A stretch of DNA of 34,348 bases from Saccharofermentans sp. (GTDB lineage Bacteria > Bacillota > Clostridia > Saccharofermentanales > Saccharofermentanaceae). Position 1 is the first letter of the stretch; each line of letters starts with the position of its first letter. The notes beneath the pieces were generated by a model, which was given only the letters and a program-made list of their open reading frames with translations, ran no database searches and was not told the DNA's origin. Of this stretch, positions 15,586 through 23,573 are shown piece by piece. A program made the position numbers and the translations under genes. The stretch spans positions 1 through 34,348 of the forward strand of contig JAIKWL010000020.1 of assembly GCA_024684815.1 (NCBI GenBank). Reading direction: 5' to 3'.

Positions 15586-16596
15586 TTAAACCTTTCCCAG
15601 TATTCCTGATCTTCCGAATATATAACTGAACAATATTACCACCAAAAGAGCAGCTACGGCACCTAAGAATACGTTCCAGCCCTGATAATAGAACAGGAGC
15701 ATCAGCAATGTGGCAAGGCAATATTTTATTGAGCATGTTATGTAATAGATGACACTGATCTTCTGTCTGTGCCTTATGCCGGCAGAGAACACATTAAGGA
15801 CCGCATGCATTGCGGTGACCCATACATAGATACCGATAAGCCAATAAAAGAAATGAGGAATACCGAACCAGACGATAACTGATATCGTCAGAGTATAAAG
15901 CGTATAGAGCAATAAAGAGATAAGGCCGTAAGACCATAAAGAACGCTGGATCCTGAATGTATCCTTCAAAGGTCTGAAATGAGTATTCTTGTTGTTATTC
16001 TCATAGATGGTCTTGATATCGATACCCGTGACCTTCATACCCTCTTTATGAGCCGTTGCAAGGACATTGAGCTCATATTCATATTTATTTCCGGGAATAT
16101 CCTGAAGCCACATACAGAGACGCGCCGGAAATCCTCTGAGGCCGGACTGGTTGTCGCGAAGATATACTCCTGTCACGATCGTATAAACAACCTTGGACAT
16201 GTCATTACCGATCCTTGATTTAATTGGGATCTTCTCGGATAAGTCTCTCATTCCCAGGACGATACCGTCAGTCTTTCTGGTAAGATGAGCAACTCTTTGG
16301 ATATCTTCTATCGCATGCTGTCCGTCCGAATCGGCAGTTACTATATAATCAACTTCATCAGCAAGTTCATTGCCGATATATTCAAATCCGCGCTTTAAGG
16401 CAAAGCCTTTACCCTTATTTATCTGATAACCGACAACATGAGCGTAATTTTCAGCTCTCTTGAAATATTCATTGCATCTTTCAAGGCTTCCGTCATTTAC
16501 TGCAACGACGACAAATCCGCATTTATTGAGCTCTTCGACAAGACGAAGAAACTTCTCATCAGGATTAAACACCGGCAACAAAACGGCAGTCTTCAT
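15586..16596 (-). CDS. Family 2 glycosyltransferase with C-terminal membrane helices
   Basis: A 336-residue protein. Residues 1-200 are a GT2 domain of the dolichyl/polyprenyl-phosphate sugar synthase type: PVFNPDEKFL, VNDGS (33-37), INKGKGFALKRGF (59-71), the metal-binding D-S-D at 89-91 (TADSDGQH) and DNQSGLRGF. The C-terminal third has about four hydrophobic helices (roughly 222-245, 248-272, 284-308 and 309-330), which place it in the membrane. It would transfer a sugar from a nucleotide sugar to a lipid phosphate or diacyl lipid. It is the first gene of the lipid run, so glycosylation is probably part of the pathway. AGGAGAAAGG lies farther upstream of the ATG than usual (about 17 bases); no other in-frame start is available because of a stop codon. 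Confidence 0.88.
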   Translation of the reverse strand: MKTAVLLPVFNPDEKFLRLVEELNKCGFVVVAVNDGSLERCNEYFKRAENYAHVVGYQINKGKGFALKRGFEYIGNELADEVDYIVTADSDGQHAIEDIQRVAHLTRKTDGIVLGMRDLSEKIPIKSRIGNDMSKVVYTIVTGVYLRDNQSGLRGFPARLCMWLQDIPGNKYEYELNVLATAHKEGMKVTGIDIKTIYENNNKNTHFRPLKDTFRIQRSLWSYGLISLLLYTLYTLTISVIVWFGIPHFFYWLIGIYVWVTAMHAVLNVFSAGIRHRQKISVIYYITCSIKYCLATLLMLLFYYQGWNVFLGAVAALLVVILFSYIFGRSGILGKV

Positions 16597-16776
16597 CAGA
16601 AGATTATCTCAAACCTTTCTCCTAAACCGCAAAGCACGAACGGTTTATAAAATTCAACACGATATTTTACTATAAATATTTAATAAATAAAATAAAATAA
16701 TAACATCCACCCTATTTGCTAATAAAAACCAATAATGTTAATATCTTTTTATCTTGTACAAATGGAGGATAGAGAT
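16597..16776. promoter_or_regulatory. Divergent AT-rich promoter region
   Basis: This 180-base interval separates the divergent lipid run and zinc-ribbon gene. For the plus strand, TTGCTA (16716-16721), a 17-base spacer and TAATAT (16739-16744) lie 32 bases before the ATG at 16777. For the minus strand several AT-rich -10-like boxes exist (for example TAAAAT) but no single convincing pair. No other gene is seen here. Confidence 0.5.
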
Positions 16777-17406
16777 ATGTTTTGTACTAATTGCGGTTCA
16801 CAGTTCGAAGAAGGCAATGCTTTCTGCCCTAACTGCGGAACAAAAGTAGAATCTTTCGCACAGCCTGTTGAGACACCTGCACCTGTAGCTCAGCCCATCG
16901 CTGAACCCGTACCGTTTGCAGTTCCCGTTGAAGCAGCTCCCGTTCAGGCAGCACCTGTTGAGGCAGCTCCCGTTTATGCAACTCCCGTAGAGGCAGCTCC
17001 TGTATATGCAACACCCTATGAACCCGCTCCGGCTCCGGCACCTGCTCCCGCAGCAGCTCCCGTCGTTCCCGTTGCTCCCGTTCAGCCTGTTTATGCAGCT
17101 GCACCTGTTGCACCCGTAGCTCCTGTTGCAGACGATCCTGATCTTTCCAAGAATATCCTTATCATGGGTATCGTTGCAGTCGCTACTGCATGCACAGTAT
17201 GGTTCGGCTTCTTAGGAATCATCTTCGGAATCATCGGACTTAACAAAGCAAAGAAGTTCACCGAACAGTGCGGTCAGATCTTCGGCAAGGCTAAAGTCGG
17301 TAAGTACTTATCATTAGGCGGCATGATCGGCGGTATCTGCGTAACAGCATATATTCTTATCTACATCAGTCTTATTGTTGTTACAGTGATCTCAGAATTG
17401 AACTGA
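16777..17406 (+). CDS. Zinc-ribbon membrane protein with Pro/Ala-rich linker
   Basis: A 209-residue protein. Residues 1-24 are a double-CxxC zinc ribbon (C3, C6, C17, C20; MFCTNCG and FCPNCG). Residues 30-127 are a low-complexity linker of repeated PVEAAPVYAT, PAPAP and PVAPV units. Two hydrophobic segments follow (about 128-156 and 180-206) with NKAKKF between, resembling DUF4190-type domains. Such proteins are widespread in Clostridia and of unknown role; the ribbon faces the cytoplasm if the linker does. The ATG at 16777 has GGAGGAT 8 bases upstream, so the in-frame ATGs at 16738 and 16765 are unlikely. It is monocistronic, with a promoter candidate and a terminator. Confidence 0.87.
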   Translation: MFCTNCGSQFEEGNAFCPNCGTKVESFAQPVETPAPVAQPIAEPVPFAVPVEAAPVQAAPVEAAPVYATPVEAAPVYATPYEPAPAPAPAPAAAPVVPVAPVQPVYAAAPVAPVAPVADDPDLSKNILIMGIVAVATACTVWFGFLGIIFGIIGLNKAKKFTEQCGQIFGKAKVGKYLSLGGMIGGICVTAYILIYISLIVVTVISELN

Positions 17407-17433
17407 TCTAAGAACTAAAGAATAAAGACAAGA

Positions 17434-17458
17434 CAGGGGTTGTCACTGACAACCCCTG
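17434..17458. terminator. Bidirectional terminator hairpin
   Basis: A perfect 11-bp stem (17434-17444 with 17448-17458) with the loop ACT lies between convergent genes. Both flanks are moderately T-rich on the relevant strand (ATTTCTTATATTTT on plus, TCTTGTCTTTA on minus). Confidence 0.78.
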
Positions 17459-17463
17459 ATTTC

Positions 17464-18186
17464 TTATATTTTGATCAATTCCTTAAAACATTCGGATAAC
17501 ACTTCTGATTTTTCCCATTCGACACTGTTGATCTGATCGTTAATAAATCGGAATACCTTTTCAGGATATTGAATTGCCCAGGTAACGCCTAAATGTGCTT
17601 TTAATTTATCTCTTCTTGCGACAAGATATTTCCCGGCATCAGGTTCAATATCTGCAACGAATTCACCTGCTTTTTGAACTATAACAGCATCGTACGGATC
17701 TTCGGAAATAGAATCCATCAGTAAAGTTTCCAGTGCGCCCTCATGTTCAGTCGGAATAACGACTAATAATGCTTCGACATTCTCATCAAGATACGGACCT
17801 TTATATGTATTGCTGATCCACTGATTATTTATCATGGACTTTATAACAGGTTGGAATATAGATGAAGCATGTGCCTCAACGTCAGTTATTTCTTTATCAT
17901 CACGGTCAAGAACAACAGCGATCTTAGAGAATGCGGCAGCATCTGTCATAGTACGAAGTATTTTATCTGCAAAGAAAGATTTCATCTTATCTTTGCCGCC
18001 GACTCCGCAGATAAGAAGTCTGTCTTCATTCTTCTTATACCAATTTACAGACTCGCCTTTGATCTTATCTTCTATAATTGCAATGTCTTTTGGTTGCTTG
18101 CAGTAACTCCATCCTGCAGTTTTAATCAGATAATAGCTTAAAAGGATCGCATCCGTCATACCTTCACATAAAATAAGACTGTTCAT
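17464..18186 (-). CDS. TOPRIM-like nuclease partner of the adjacent ATPase
   Basis: A 240-residue protein with TOPRIM-type motifs: an N-terminal ILCEGMTDAILL (E8) and, after a GVGGKDKM segment (61-68), VVLDRDD with D94, D96 and D97, where TOPRIM domains bind divalent metal. The rest (about 145-235) is helical, including EGALETLLMDSI, a block seen in TOPRIM proteins of the DUF3226 kind. TOPRIM proteins paired with ABC-type ATPases form the OLD, Gabija and PARIS classes of phage defence, where the TOPRIM part cuts nucleic acid. Its ATG overlaps the ATPase stop by four bases (ATGA), so the two are translationally coupled. The nuclease role is inferred from motifs and context. Confidence 0.75.
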   Translation of the reverse strand: MNSLILCEGMTDAILLSYYLIKTAGWSYCKQPKDIAIIEDKIKGESVNWYKKNEDRLLICGVGGKDKMKSFFADKILRTMTDAAAFSKIAVVLDRDDKEITDVEAHASSIFQPVIKSMINNQWISNTYKGPYLDENVEALLVVIPTEHEGALETLLMDSISEDPYDAVIVQKAGEFVADIEPDAGKYLVARRDKLKAHLGVTWAIQYPEKVFRFINDQINSVEWEKSEVLSECFKELIKI

Positions 18187-19277
18187 AGACGGACCTCAAA
18201 ACCAAAAGCTTCCCTGTTCTTATAGACTTCACGGCCTGACAGTATCCTTGATAATGAACCTTCAGGTGTTTTCTTTATCGTACAGGCACAGATATCATCT
18301 TGATCATTCTGAGAATCATACGCTTGAGTAGCAAGGATACCGTCAATTGCTTCAATGCTGTGAGTTGTAATAAAGACCTGAACATCAAAGGCTTTACTAG
18401 CTTTCACTAAGAAACTGAAGATATCATCATAGAATCTTTTATGGATCGAAGTCTCTATTTCATCAATAAGAAGAACTCCGCCGGATGCAGCGGCGATTGC
18501 ATTGGATATAGACAGCACTTTCTTGATACCGTCACCGTATGAAGATAAGGGCATATCACCAAGAGTTCTGTGCCTTAAATAATCGACGGGGCGGTTTCCG
18601 GTATCGCTCTGAAAAATCATCATATCCTCAATATCGGGATCAAAGAGTTTAAGCGCTTCAAGACATACCTTCTTATATTCTTCGTTTCTTATGATCTTAT
18701 TTATAATGCTCCCCCTTAAATGATCAAAAGGAGAAATATAAACTATGTTTTGAGCATATTTATTAAAAGCATATTTTAATGTTACAAGCGAATACTGATT
18801 AACTTGAACAGGGATTTCCGTAACACCCATATATTCAAGTCGGAGCTTTCCGTCAAAAGCATCAACTAACACATCATCACCGGGTACATCCAAGTTTCTA
18901 TTTCTAAAATACTTAATATCATCGGCATCAAGAAAAACACTGTTCATTGTGCCTGTCAGATCATAAGAGATCCTGTCTCCGTTATAATAACCCGAGACTG
19001 CGAGGCGCTTTATTTCATCATCATTTTTAGAGAACATGCAGATAAAATTATCAAATAAAGAATTCGAATTCATATAAGAAAGTGAATCTCTTTGTCTGGC
19101 TACCTTATAAAGAATTCCAATATCCGATTTAGGTCTTAAAAGTTGTATGGCTTCGAGTACACTGGTCTTACCGCAATTGTTCATACCTACGATAAGATTA
19201 ATACGATTGAGATTTTTCAGATTAAGATTAGAGATTCCTCTGTATTTTTCAATATAGATTTCTTCAAAAAAGCCCAT
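18183..19277 (-). CDS. OLD-like AAA/ABC ATPase of an ATPase-TOPRIM pair
   Basis: A 364-residue ATPase of the AAA_15/AAA_21 (SMC/RecF-like) group. Motifs: KYRGISNLNL at the N-terminus; Walker A GMNNCGKTS (31-39); the ABC signature-like LSSYGDGIKK (244-253); Walker B GGVLLIDEIETSIHKR (266-281); and the switch histidine in ITTHSIEAID (303-312). The middle region (about 60-220) is divergent and probably holds the sensing or dimerisation insert. It is smaller than AriA of PARIS. The start codon overlaps the XRE stop by one base (TAATG), with GGGAGGAG inside the end of the XRE gene. Co-expression of regulator, ATPase and nuclease suggests a controlled defence module. Confidence 0.82.
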   Translation of the reverse strand: MGFFEEIYIEKYRGISNLNLKNLNRINLIVGMNNCGKTSVLEAIQLLRPKSDIGILYKVARQRDSLSYMNSNSLFDNFICMFSKNDDEIKRLAVSGYYNGDRISYDLTGTMNSVFLDADDIKYFRNRNLDVPGDDVLVDAFDGKLRLEYMGVTEIPVQVNQYSLVTLKYAFNKYAQNIVYISPFDHLRGSIINKIIRNEEYKKVCLEALKLFDPDIEDMMIFQSDTGNRPVDYLRHRTLGDMPLSSYGDGIKKVLSISNAIAAASGGVLLIDEIETSIHKRFYDDIFSFLVKASKAFDVQVFITTHSIEAIDGILATQAYDSQNDQDDICACTIKKTPEGSLSRILSGREVYKNREAFGFEVRL

Positions 19278-19579
19278 TACATCTCCTCCCTATTCTTAAA
19301 ATCGATAACGAGTCTTGTACCTGTCGCATCAGCGATCTTCTTCAAAGAATCAATAGACGGTTTTGAAATACCTTTCTCTATATTGCTTAAGTTAGCCTGT
19401 GTTATACCGGCTTTTTCAGCCAGCTCTTTTTGAGTAAGATGATTCTCACGTCTTATAGAAAGAATAGCTTCGCGTATCTCACCAAAAACATCATAAGACT
19501 CAACAGCATCATCAGCTGCATCATTATCCAGTTTGATATTACTTAAATACAGATCCAGATATTTTTGAAAATCGCTCAT
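19277..19579 (-). CDS. XRE/HigA-type transcriptional regulator of the ATPase-TOPRIM operon
   Basis: A 100-residue protein with a helix-turn-helix at residues 40-88: ILSIRRENHLTQKELAEKAG, ITQANLSNIEKGISKPSIDS, LKKIADATG. It resembles HigA/HipB-like antitoxins, with an acidic N-terminal extension (1-35). The ATG at 19579 has GAGAGG 8 bases upstream; the longer in-frame start at 19612 has no such site and would lie upstream of the predicted transcription start. It heads the operon and lies next to a 14-bp palindrome (19640-19653), so autorepression of the defence module is likely. No toxin gene of the HigB kind is adjacent. Confidence 0.85.
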   Translation of the reverse strand: MSDFQKYLDLYLSNIKLDNDAADDAVESYDVFGEIREAILSIRRENHLTQKELAEKAGITQANLSNIEKGISKPSIDSLKKIADATGTRLVIDFKNREEM

Positions 19580-19602
19580 AAACCATACCTCTCTATGAAA
19601 AG

Positions 19603-19631
19603 ACAATAACATACACGGAGAGGATAGTCAA
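19603..19631 (-). promoter_or_regulatory. Promoter of the XRE-ATPase-TOPRIM operon
   Basis: On the minus strand TTGACT (19626-19631), a 17-base spacer and TATTGT (19603-19608) give a start near 19596, just upstream of the GAGAGG ribosome site. Confidence 0.7.
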
Positions 19632-19639
19632 CAAATTAT

Positions 19640-19653
19640 TATCGTGCACGATA
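19640..19653. promoter_or_regulatory. 14-bp perfect palindrome, probable XRE operator
   Basis: TATCGTGCACGATA is identical to its reverse complement. It lies 8 bases upstream of the -35 box of the XRE operon and about 36 bases after the end of the DUF1667 gene. Position and symmetry fit an autoregulatory site. Confidence 0.65.
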
Positions 19654-19689
19654 TAGTTTCAGCAATATATATATCGCAGACAATATAAA

Positions 19690-20055
19690 TTAAGAGAAAG
19701 CAACATTTTTAGTAGCAACTACATCAACACCGGTTCCCGCGCAATCAGATATCAGAACATCTCCTATAGCAACCGGAGCATTACACGAAGCAGAATTGAT
19801 CTCAGCCATCACTTCAAATATCTTGGACTTAGGTACAGGCGACGAAGTCTTACAGCTGACACGGTCTACAGAACCGCCTGATACCTTCATTGTAGATGTT
19901 ACAGTCCTTACAGGAGCAGTGACTTCGGATCTTGCATAGATATCACCGCGCTTGCAGGTATTCCCGGTAACACTAACAACTTCACCGGCTGACAGCGATA
20001 CAGTGATCCTGCATCCCATTGGGCAATTAATACAGGTAAGTTCTCTTATATCCAT
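19690..20055 (-). CDS. DUF1667 protein, GlpC-like partner of the oxidoreductase pair
   Basis: A 121-residue protein. The N-terminal CINCPMGCRITV and GNTCKRGDIYA supply four cysteines (spacing CxxCxxxC, then one) that suit an iron-sulfur or zinc site, as in the DUF1667 family. In many Firmicutes a DUF1667 gene ends a three-gene set with a GlpA-like FAD dehydrogenase and a GlpB-like flavoprotein, taken to be an anaerobic glycerol-3-phosphate dehydrogenase. The rest (ARSEVTAPVRTVTSTMKV, PVPKSKIFEVMAEI) is family-typical. The ATG at 20055 lies one base after the previous stop, with GGAGGG at good spacing; the earlier in-frame start at 20076 is inside the upstream gene and lacks a site. Confidence 0.88.
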   Translation of the reverse strand: MDIRELTCINCPMGCRITVSLSAGEVVSVTGNTCKRGDIYARSEVTAPVRTVTSTMKVSGGSVDRVSCKTSSPVPKSKIFEVMAEINSASCNAPVAIGDVLISDCAGTGVDVVATKNVAFS

Positions 20056-20056
20056 A

Positions 20057-21310
20057 TCATCCCTCCGTGATAGCAACAGTTATTTCAGACGGACAGGATT
20101 CCAGATCAGATTTCTTCAGTATCACCTGTTCCATCTCACCGGGAGTTATGATCTGTTTCTTTCTTCTCATCTTTACTTCACCGTCAAACAGGACTTCAAT
20201 AAAAGAATCCTTATAGACATTACCCGATCTGAACCTGATAACAACATTATCAGAAACAACACCAGGTCTTATAAAGGAAGGAACAGTATAGCGGACACCG
20301 TTGCCGGTTTTAATGGAAATGACAGAAGAAGAACCGGGATCAGATGAGATAACATATCGTGCAGCAGCCTTGCCTGCACGGGCAGATTCTTCGGATACAT
20401 AATCCACAAGATCATGAACATGCAGCACATTACCACATGCAAAGATCCCGGGCACTGAAGTCTCAAAGGATTCGTTAACCACCGGTCCGTTTGTTGCAGG
20501 ATTGATCGCAACATCAGCAGCCCTGGACAGTTCATTCTCCGGTAATAGACCGCAGGATAAAAGCAGCGTGTCACATTCTATCGATGTCTCAGTTCCTTTA
20601 ATAGGTTTCAATGAAGAATCTACTTCTGCGATTACAACTGATGTAACACGGTCACGTCCTTTGATATCAACAACTGTATGAGATAAAAGCAACGGTATAT
20701 CAAAGTCGTCCAGACACTGGACTATATTACGCTTCAAGCCTCCTGAATAAGGCATCAGCTCGCAGACAGCCTTTACTTCGGCACCCTCTAAAGTCATTCT
20801 TCGTGCCATTATAAGTCCGATATCACCTGAACCCAGGATAACGACTTTTTTACCCGGCATATATCCTTCGATATTTACAAGTCTTTGAGCTGTTCCTGCA
20901 GTAAAGATCCCGGCAGGACGAAGCCCGGGGATATTCAAAGCTCCTCTGGGTCTTTCCCTGCATCCCATACAAAGCACTACAGCACCGCAGGATACGGTAA
21001 ATACACCCTCAGTGCTGTTTACTGCAGTAACAGAACCGGAAGATACAGAAAGCACCATAGTATTAAGCATATATTTAATACCATGCTCAGCTAACTGAGA
21101 CTCAAATCTGGCAGCATACTCAGGTCCTGTAAGTTCTTCATTAAAAGTATGAAGTCCGAACCCGTTGTGAATGCACTGATTCAATATTCCGCCCAGTTCA
21201 CTATCACGCTCTAAGATCAGCACGGAAAGCGAAGGTGCTTCAACAGAAGCAGCTATAGCTGCAGCAAGACCGGCAGGACCTCCGCCGACGATAACGATAT
21301 CAGCTCTCAT
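20057..21310 (-). CDS. GlpB-like NAD(P)/FAD-dependent oxidoreductase
   Basis: A 417-residue flavoprotein. FAD site: DIVIVGGGPAGLAAAIA (4-20), with E34 ending the second strand. A redox-type CMGCRERPRGA follows (about 114-124), a second nucleotide-binding motif VVILGSGDIGLIMA lies around 156-169, and the FAD-closing block GIFACGNVLHVHDL lies near 288-301. The C-terminal 90 residues form an extra beta-rich domain seen in this subfamily. With its neighbours it should take electrons from substrate oxidation and pass them on. The start overlaps the upstream gene by 11 bases, with GGAGG 7 bases before the ATG. Assignment to glycerol-3-phosphate rests on gene order; other hydroxy-acid substrates are possible. 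Confidence 0.88.
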   Translation of the reverse strand: MRADIVIVGGGPAGLAAAIAASVEAPSLSVLILERDSELGGILNQCIHNGFGLHTFNEELTGPEYAARFESQLAEHGIKYMLNTMVLSVSSGSVTAVNSTEGVFTVSCGAVVLCMGCRERPRGALNIPGLRPAGIFTAGTAQRLVNIEGYMPGKKVVILGSGDIGLIMARRMTLEGAEVKAVCELMPYSGGLKRNIVQCLDDFDIPLLLSHTVVDIKGRDRVTSVVIAEVDSSLKPIKGTETSIECDTLLLSCGLLPENELSRAADVAINPATNGPVVNESFETSVPGIFACGNVLHVHDLVDYVSEESARAGKAAARYVISSDPGSSSVISIKTGNGVRYTVPSFIRPGVVSDNVVIRFRSGNVYKDSFIEVLFDGEVKMRRKKQIITPGEMEQVILKKSDLESCPSEITVAITEG

Positions 21311-22745
21311 CTTTGGTCCTCCCGCAAACTATAAATGAATCTCCGCCGCTCTTGGTCACAGCAGATAAAGGAAGACCCAACTCATGCGATAAGATCTCCA
21401 TTACCCTGGGAGAACAGAATCCCCCCTGACATCTTCCCATCCCTGCGCGGACACGACGTTTTACGCCGTCTAAAGACCGGGCTCCTAAGGGACGCCGGAT
21501 AGAATCGATTATCTCTCCTTCGGTAACAGTCTCACATCTGCATATGATCTTCCCGTATTCAGGATGCTCGAAGATCAAACGGTCACGTTCAGCATCACTC
21601 ATTTCAAAAGGTTTCTTAACATCATGGCATATCCCGTTCCATGAAGATTTAACACCAAGTGACAACTTAGCAACAACCAAAGAAGAAATATAATCACCAA
21701 TAGCAGGACATGCAGTAAGCCCGGGTGATTCGATCCCTACACAGTCAAAGAATCCCGGACAATCAGATACTTCACCAAGAATAAAATCTCCGCCTGTTTC
21801 ATGAGCACGAAGCCCGGAAAAACAGGTAATAACCTGCTTTAACGGCACACCGGTAACATTACGCCCTGAACCTTCAATTACAGCAGAAATGCCTTCGGCA
21901 GTAACAGGAGCTTCATCCTTGCAATCAGAATCAATAGCAGTAGGTCCGACAAGTATATTCCCGTGAACTGTCGGAGTAACCAGTATTCCCTTTCCCATAG
22001 CAGTAGGCTGAGGAAAGATAACATGTGAGACAAAACCGGAACAGGATCTGTCCAGAAGGAGATAATCACCTCGCCTGGGAATGATCTCAAGCTTATCTCC
22101 GGATACCATATTGTGTATCTCATCTGCATGGCAGCCAGCAGCATTTACAACAACTGAACAACTATATGAACAAGCAGCTGTCGTTACATTAAACCCACCG
22201 AAACCACCAGAAACAGCCAACACAGGACTGTTAAAGACAAACTCCACGCCGTTCTGACATGCGCATTCAGCTAATCCGATATTAAGTCTGAACGGACAGA
22301 TAATGCCAGCAGTCGGAGCATAAAGAGCACAGACTACAGAATCAGATATATTAGGTTCGAGAGAACGAACCGTATCACTTGAAAGGATCTGAAGATCCGG
22401 CACACCATTGGCAAGTCCTCTTTCATACAGCGAAGAGATTCCTGAACTTTCAGTCTCATCCGTACAGACAACCAACGAACCTATGCGCTTGAACGGAATA
22501 TCGAGTTCCTCACAAAGGGAAGTCATCAGATCATTGCCCAAAACATTCATCCTGGCTTTCAGTGTTCCGGGTTTTGCATCGTAACCGGCATGAACAATAC
22601 CGCTGTTGGCCTTGGATGTTCCGCAGCAAACATCTTCATCCTTCTCCAGGACAAGAACGCTGCAATTAAAACGAGACAAAGATCTTGCAATGGCACACCC
22701 TGTCACCCCGGCGCCTATTATGATTATGTCGTAATTTACATCCAT
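21300..22745 (-). CDS. GlpA-like FAD-dependent dehydrogenase with BFD-type [2Fe-2S] domain
   Basis: A 481-residue protein. Residues 1-365 are a DAO-type FAD oxidoreductase: YDIIIIGAGVTGCAIARSL near the N-terminus, TSKANSGIVHAGYD and the C-terminal FSGLRAHETGGDFILG with FDCVGIESPGLTACPA. Residues 395-460 are a BFD-like iron-sulfur domain with CRCETVTEGEI and CQGGFCSPRV. This architecture is that of GlpA/LhgO-type glycerol-3-phosphate or 2-hydroxyglutarate dehydrogenases. The ATG at 22745 is preferred to the GTG at 22754 because GGAG lies 8 bases before it. The preceding TOPRIM-like gene ends only 27 bases upstream with no clear terminator, so read-through from the defence pair is possible. Confidence 0.9.
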   Translation of the reverse strand: MDVNYDIIIIGAGVTGCAIARSLSRFNCSVLVLEKDEDVCCGTSKANSGIVHAGYDAKPGTLKARMNVLGNDLMTSLCEELDIPFKRIGSLVVCTDETESSGISSLYERGLANGVPDLQILSSDTVRSLEPNISDSVVCALYAPTAGIICPFRLNIGLAECACQNGVEFVFNSPVLAVSGGFGGFNVTTAACSYSCSVVVNAAGCHADEIHNMVSGDKLEIIPRRGDYLLLDRSCSGFVSHVIFPQPTAMGKGILVTPTVHGNILVGPTAIDSDCKDEAPVTAEGISAVIEGSGRNVTGVPLKQVITCFSGLRAHETGGDFILGEVSDCPGFFDCVGIESPGLTACPAIGDYISSLVVAKLSLGVKSSWNGICHDVKKPFEMSDAERDRLIFEHPEYGKIICRCETVTEGEIIDSIRRPLGARSLDGVKRRVRAGMGRCQGGFCSPRVMEILSHELGLPLSAVTKSGGDSFIVCGRTKDES

Positions 22746-22772
22746 GAAACTCACTCCACGAACAAAAAAGAA

Positions 22773-23573
22773 CTATTTTGTGCAGTTATCAAACTTGAAA
22801 TGTTTCAGCTTTGCAAATGTATTCCAAAAATCGATTCTATGATAATCAAACAGGAATTCAGGAAAACAGCTTAATACAAATACACTGTTCCTGTCTTGTT
22901 TTATCTCCACAACTTTATCAAATATACTCTCAGGATTTATTATATCCCTATATAACTCATAAGACAGATCAGCAAGATCAAATAAGCATTTGATTCTCAA
23001 AACAAATACGGCAAGAACCTCGCTCCATTCAGAAATATTAAAATGGACTCTGGCTTTCGGGTTACCATCAGTTGAAATCCTCTTATAATCACCCACCTGG
23101 TCCAAAGGTATGTAACATTCGGTAAAAGACTGGCACATCATGGGAATATAATCATACAGGGCTTCAACCATAGGATAACTCAAGTACATCTTTCCGTATT
23201 CAGTCTCATTATTAAAGAATGAAAGCAATGTTTTGACTATATCATCTGCCGTTAATTCACTTGCCCATGGTACATTTTTCTGGTGAGTATCATAGTCAAA
23301 GAACAAATATACTTCATCAATTTCATCTCTTGAAATACCTTCTAATATCTTTTGAGCAGACGGTACTTTGTCTCTTAATAATTCTACAACATCCGTATCA
23401 AAATCATCTTCTTTCAATGATTTATAAAGCATATAAATATTTTGAGCTGCTGGCAGATTTATGATCTTTGCCTGAAAACGTCCGGTTGAAAAGAAACATT
23501 TGGTCATGTAATTTACAAAGCGGAAATCTCTTACTTCGCCTTCAACAATAAATAATTTAACCGGATTATTCAT
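22773..23573 (-). CDS. TOPRIM-like partner of the second ATPase
   Basis: A 266-residue protein that I cannot place in a named family with certainty. The N-terminus KLFIVEGEVRDFRFV (E11) and YLFFDYDTH (D93, D95) have the spacing and form of TOPRIM metal-binding motifs, comparable with proteins that follow ABC-type ATPases in Abi/OLD/RloAB-like defence pairs. The C-terminal half is aromatic and rich in Tyr/Phe/Leu (YDYIPMMCQSFTECYI), probably helical. The gene overlaps the upstream ATPase by eight bases, so they are co-translated. It shares no obvious sequence with the first TOPRIM-like gene at 17464-18186 beyond these motifs. A nuclease function is inferred. Confidence 0.68.
   Translation of the reverse strand: MNNPVKLFIVEGEVRDFRFVNYMTKCFFSTGRFQAKIINLPAAQNIYMLYKSLKEDDFDTDVVELLRDKVPSAQKILEGISRDEIDEVYLFFDYDTHQKNVPWASELTADDIVKTLLSFFNNETEYGKMYLSYPMVEALYDYIPMMCQSFTECYIPLDQVGDYKRISTDGNPKARVHFNISEWSEVLAVFVLRIKCLFDLADLSYELYRDIINPESIFDKVVEIKQDRNSVFVLSCFPEFLFDYHRIDFWNTFAKLKHFKFDNCTK

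Noticed and set aside
16829..17113. 94-codon minus-strand frame rich in Gln/Arg/Glu opposite the zinc-ribbon gene
   Set aside because: It is the complement of the repetitive Pro/Ala codons; its composition is an artefact of the repeats and it has no ribosome site or family match.
19277..19579. HigBA-type toxin-antitoxin pair
   Set aside because: The XRE protein resembles HigA, but no RelE/HigB-sized toxin is adjacent; the overlapping partner is a 364-residue ATPase, so a regulator of the defence module fits better.
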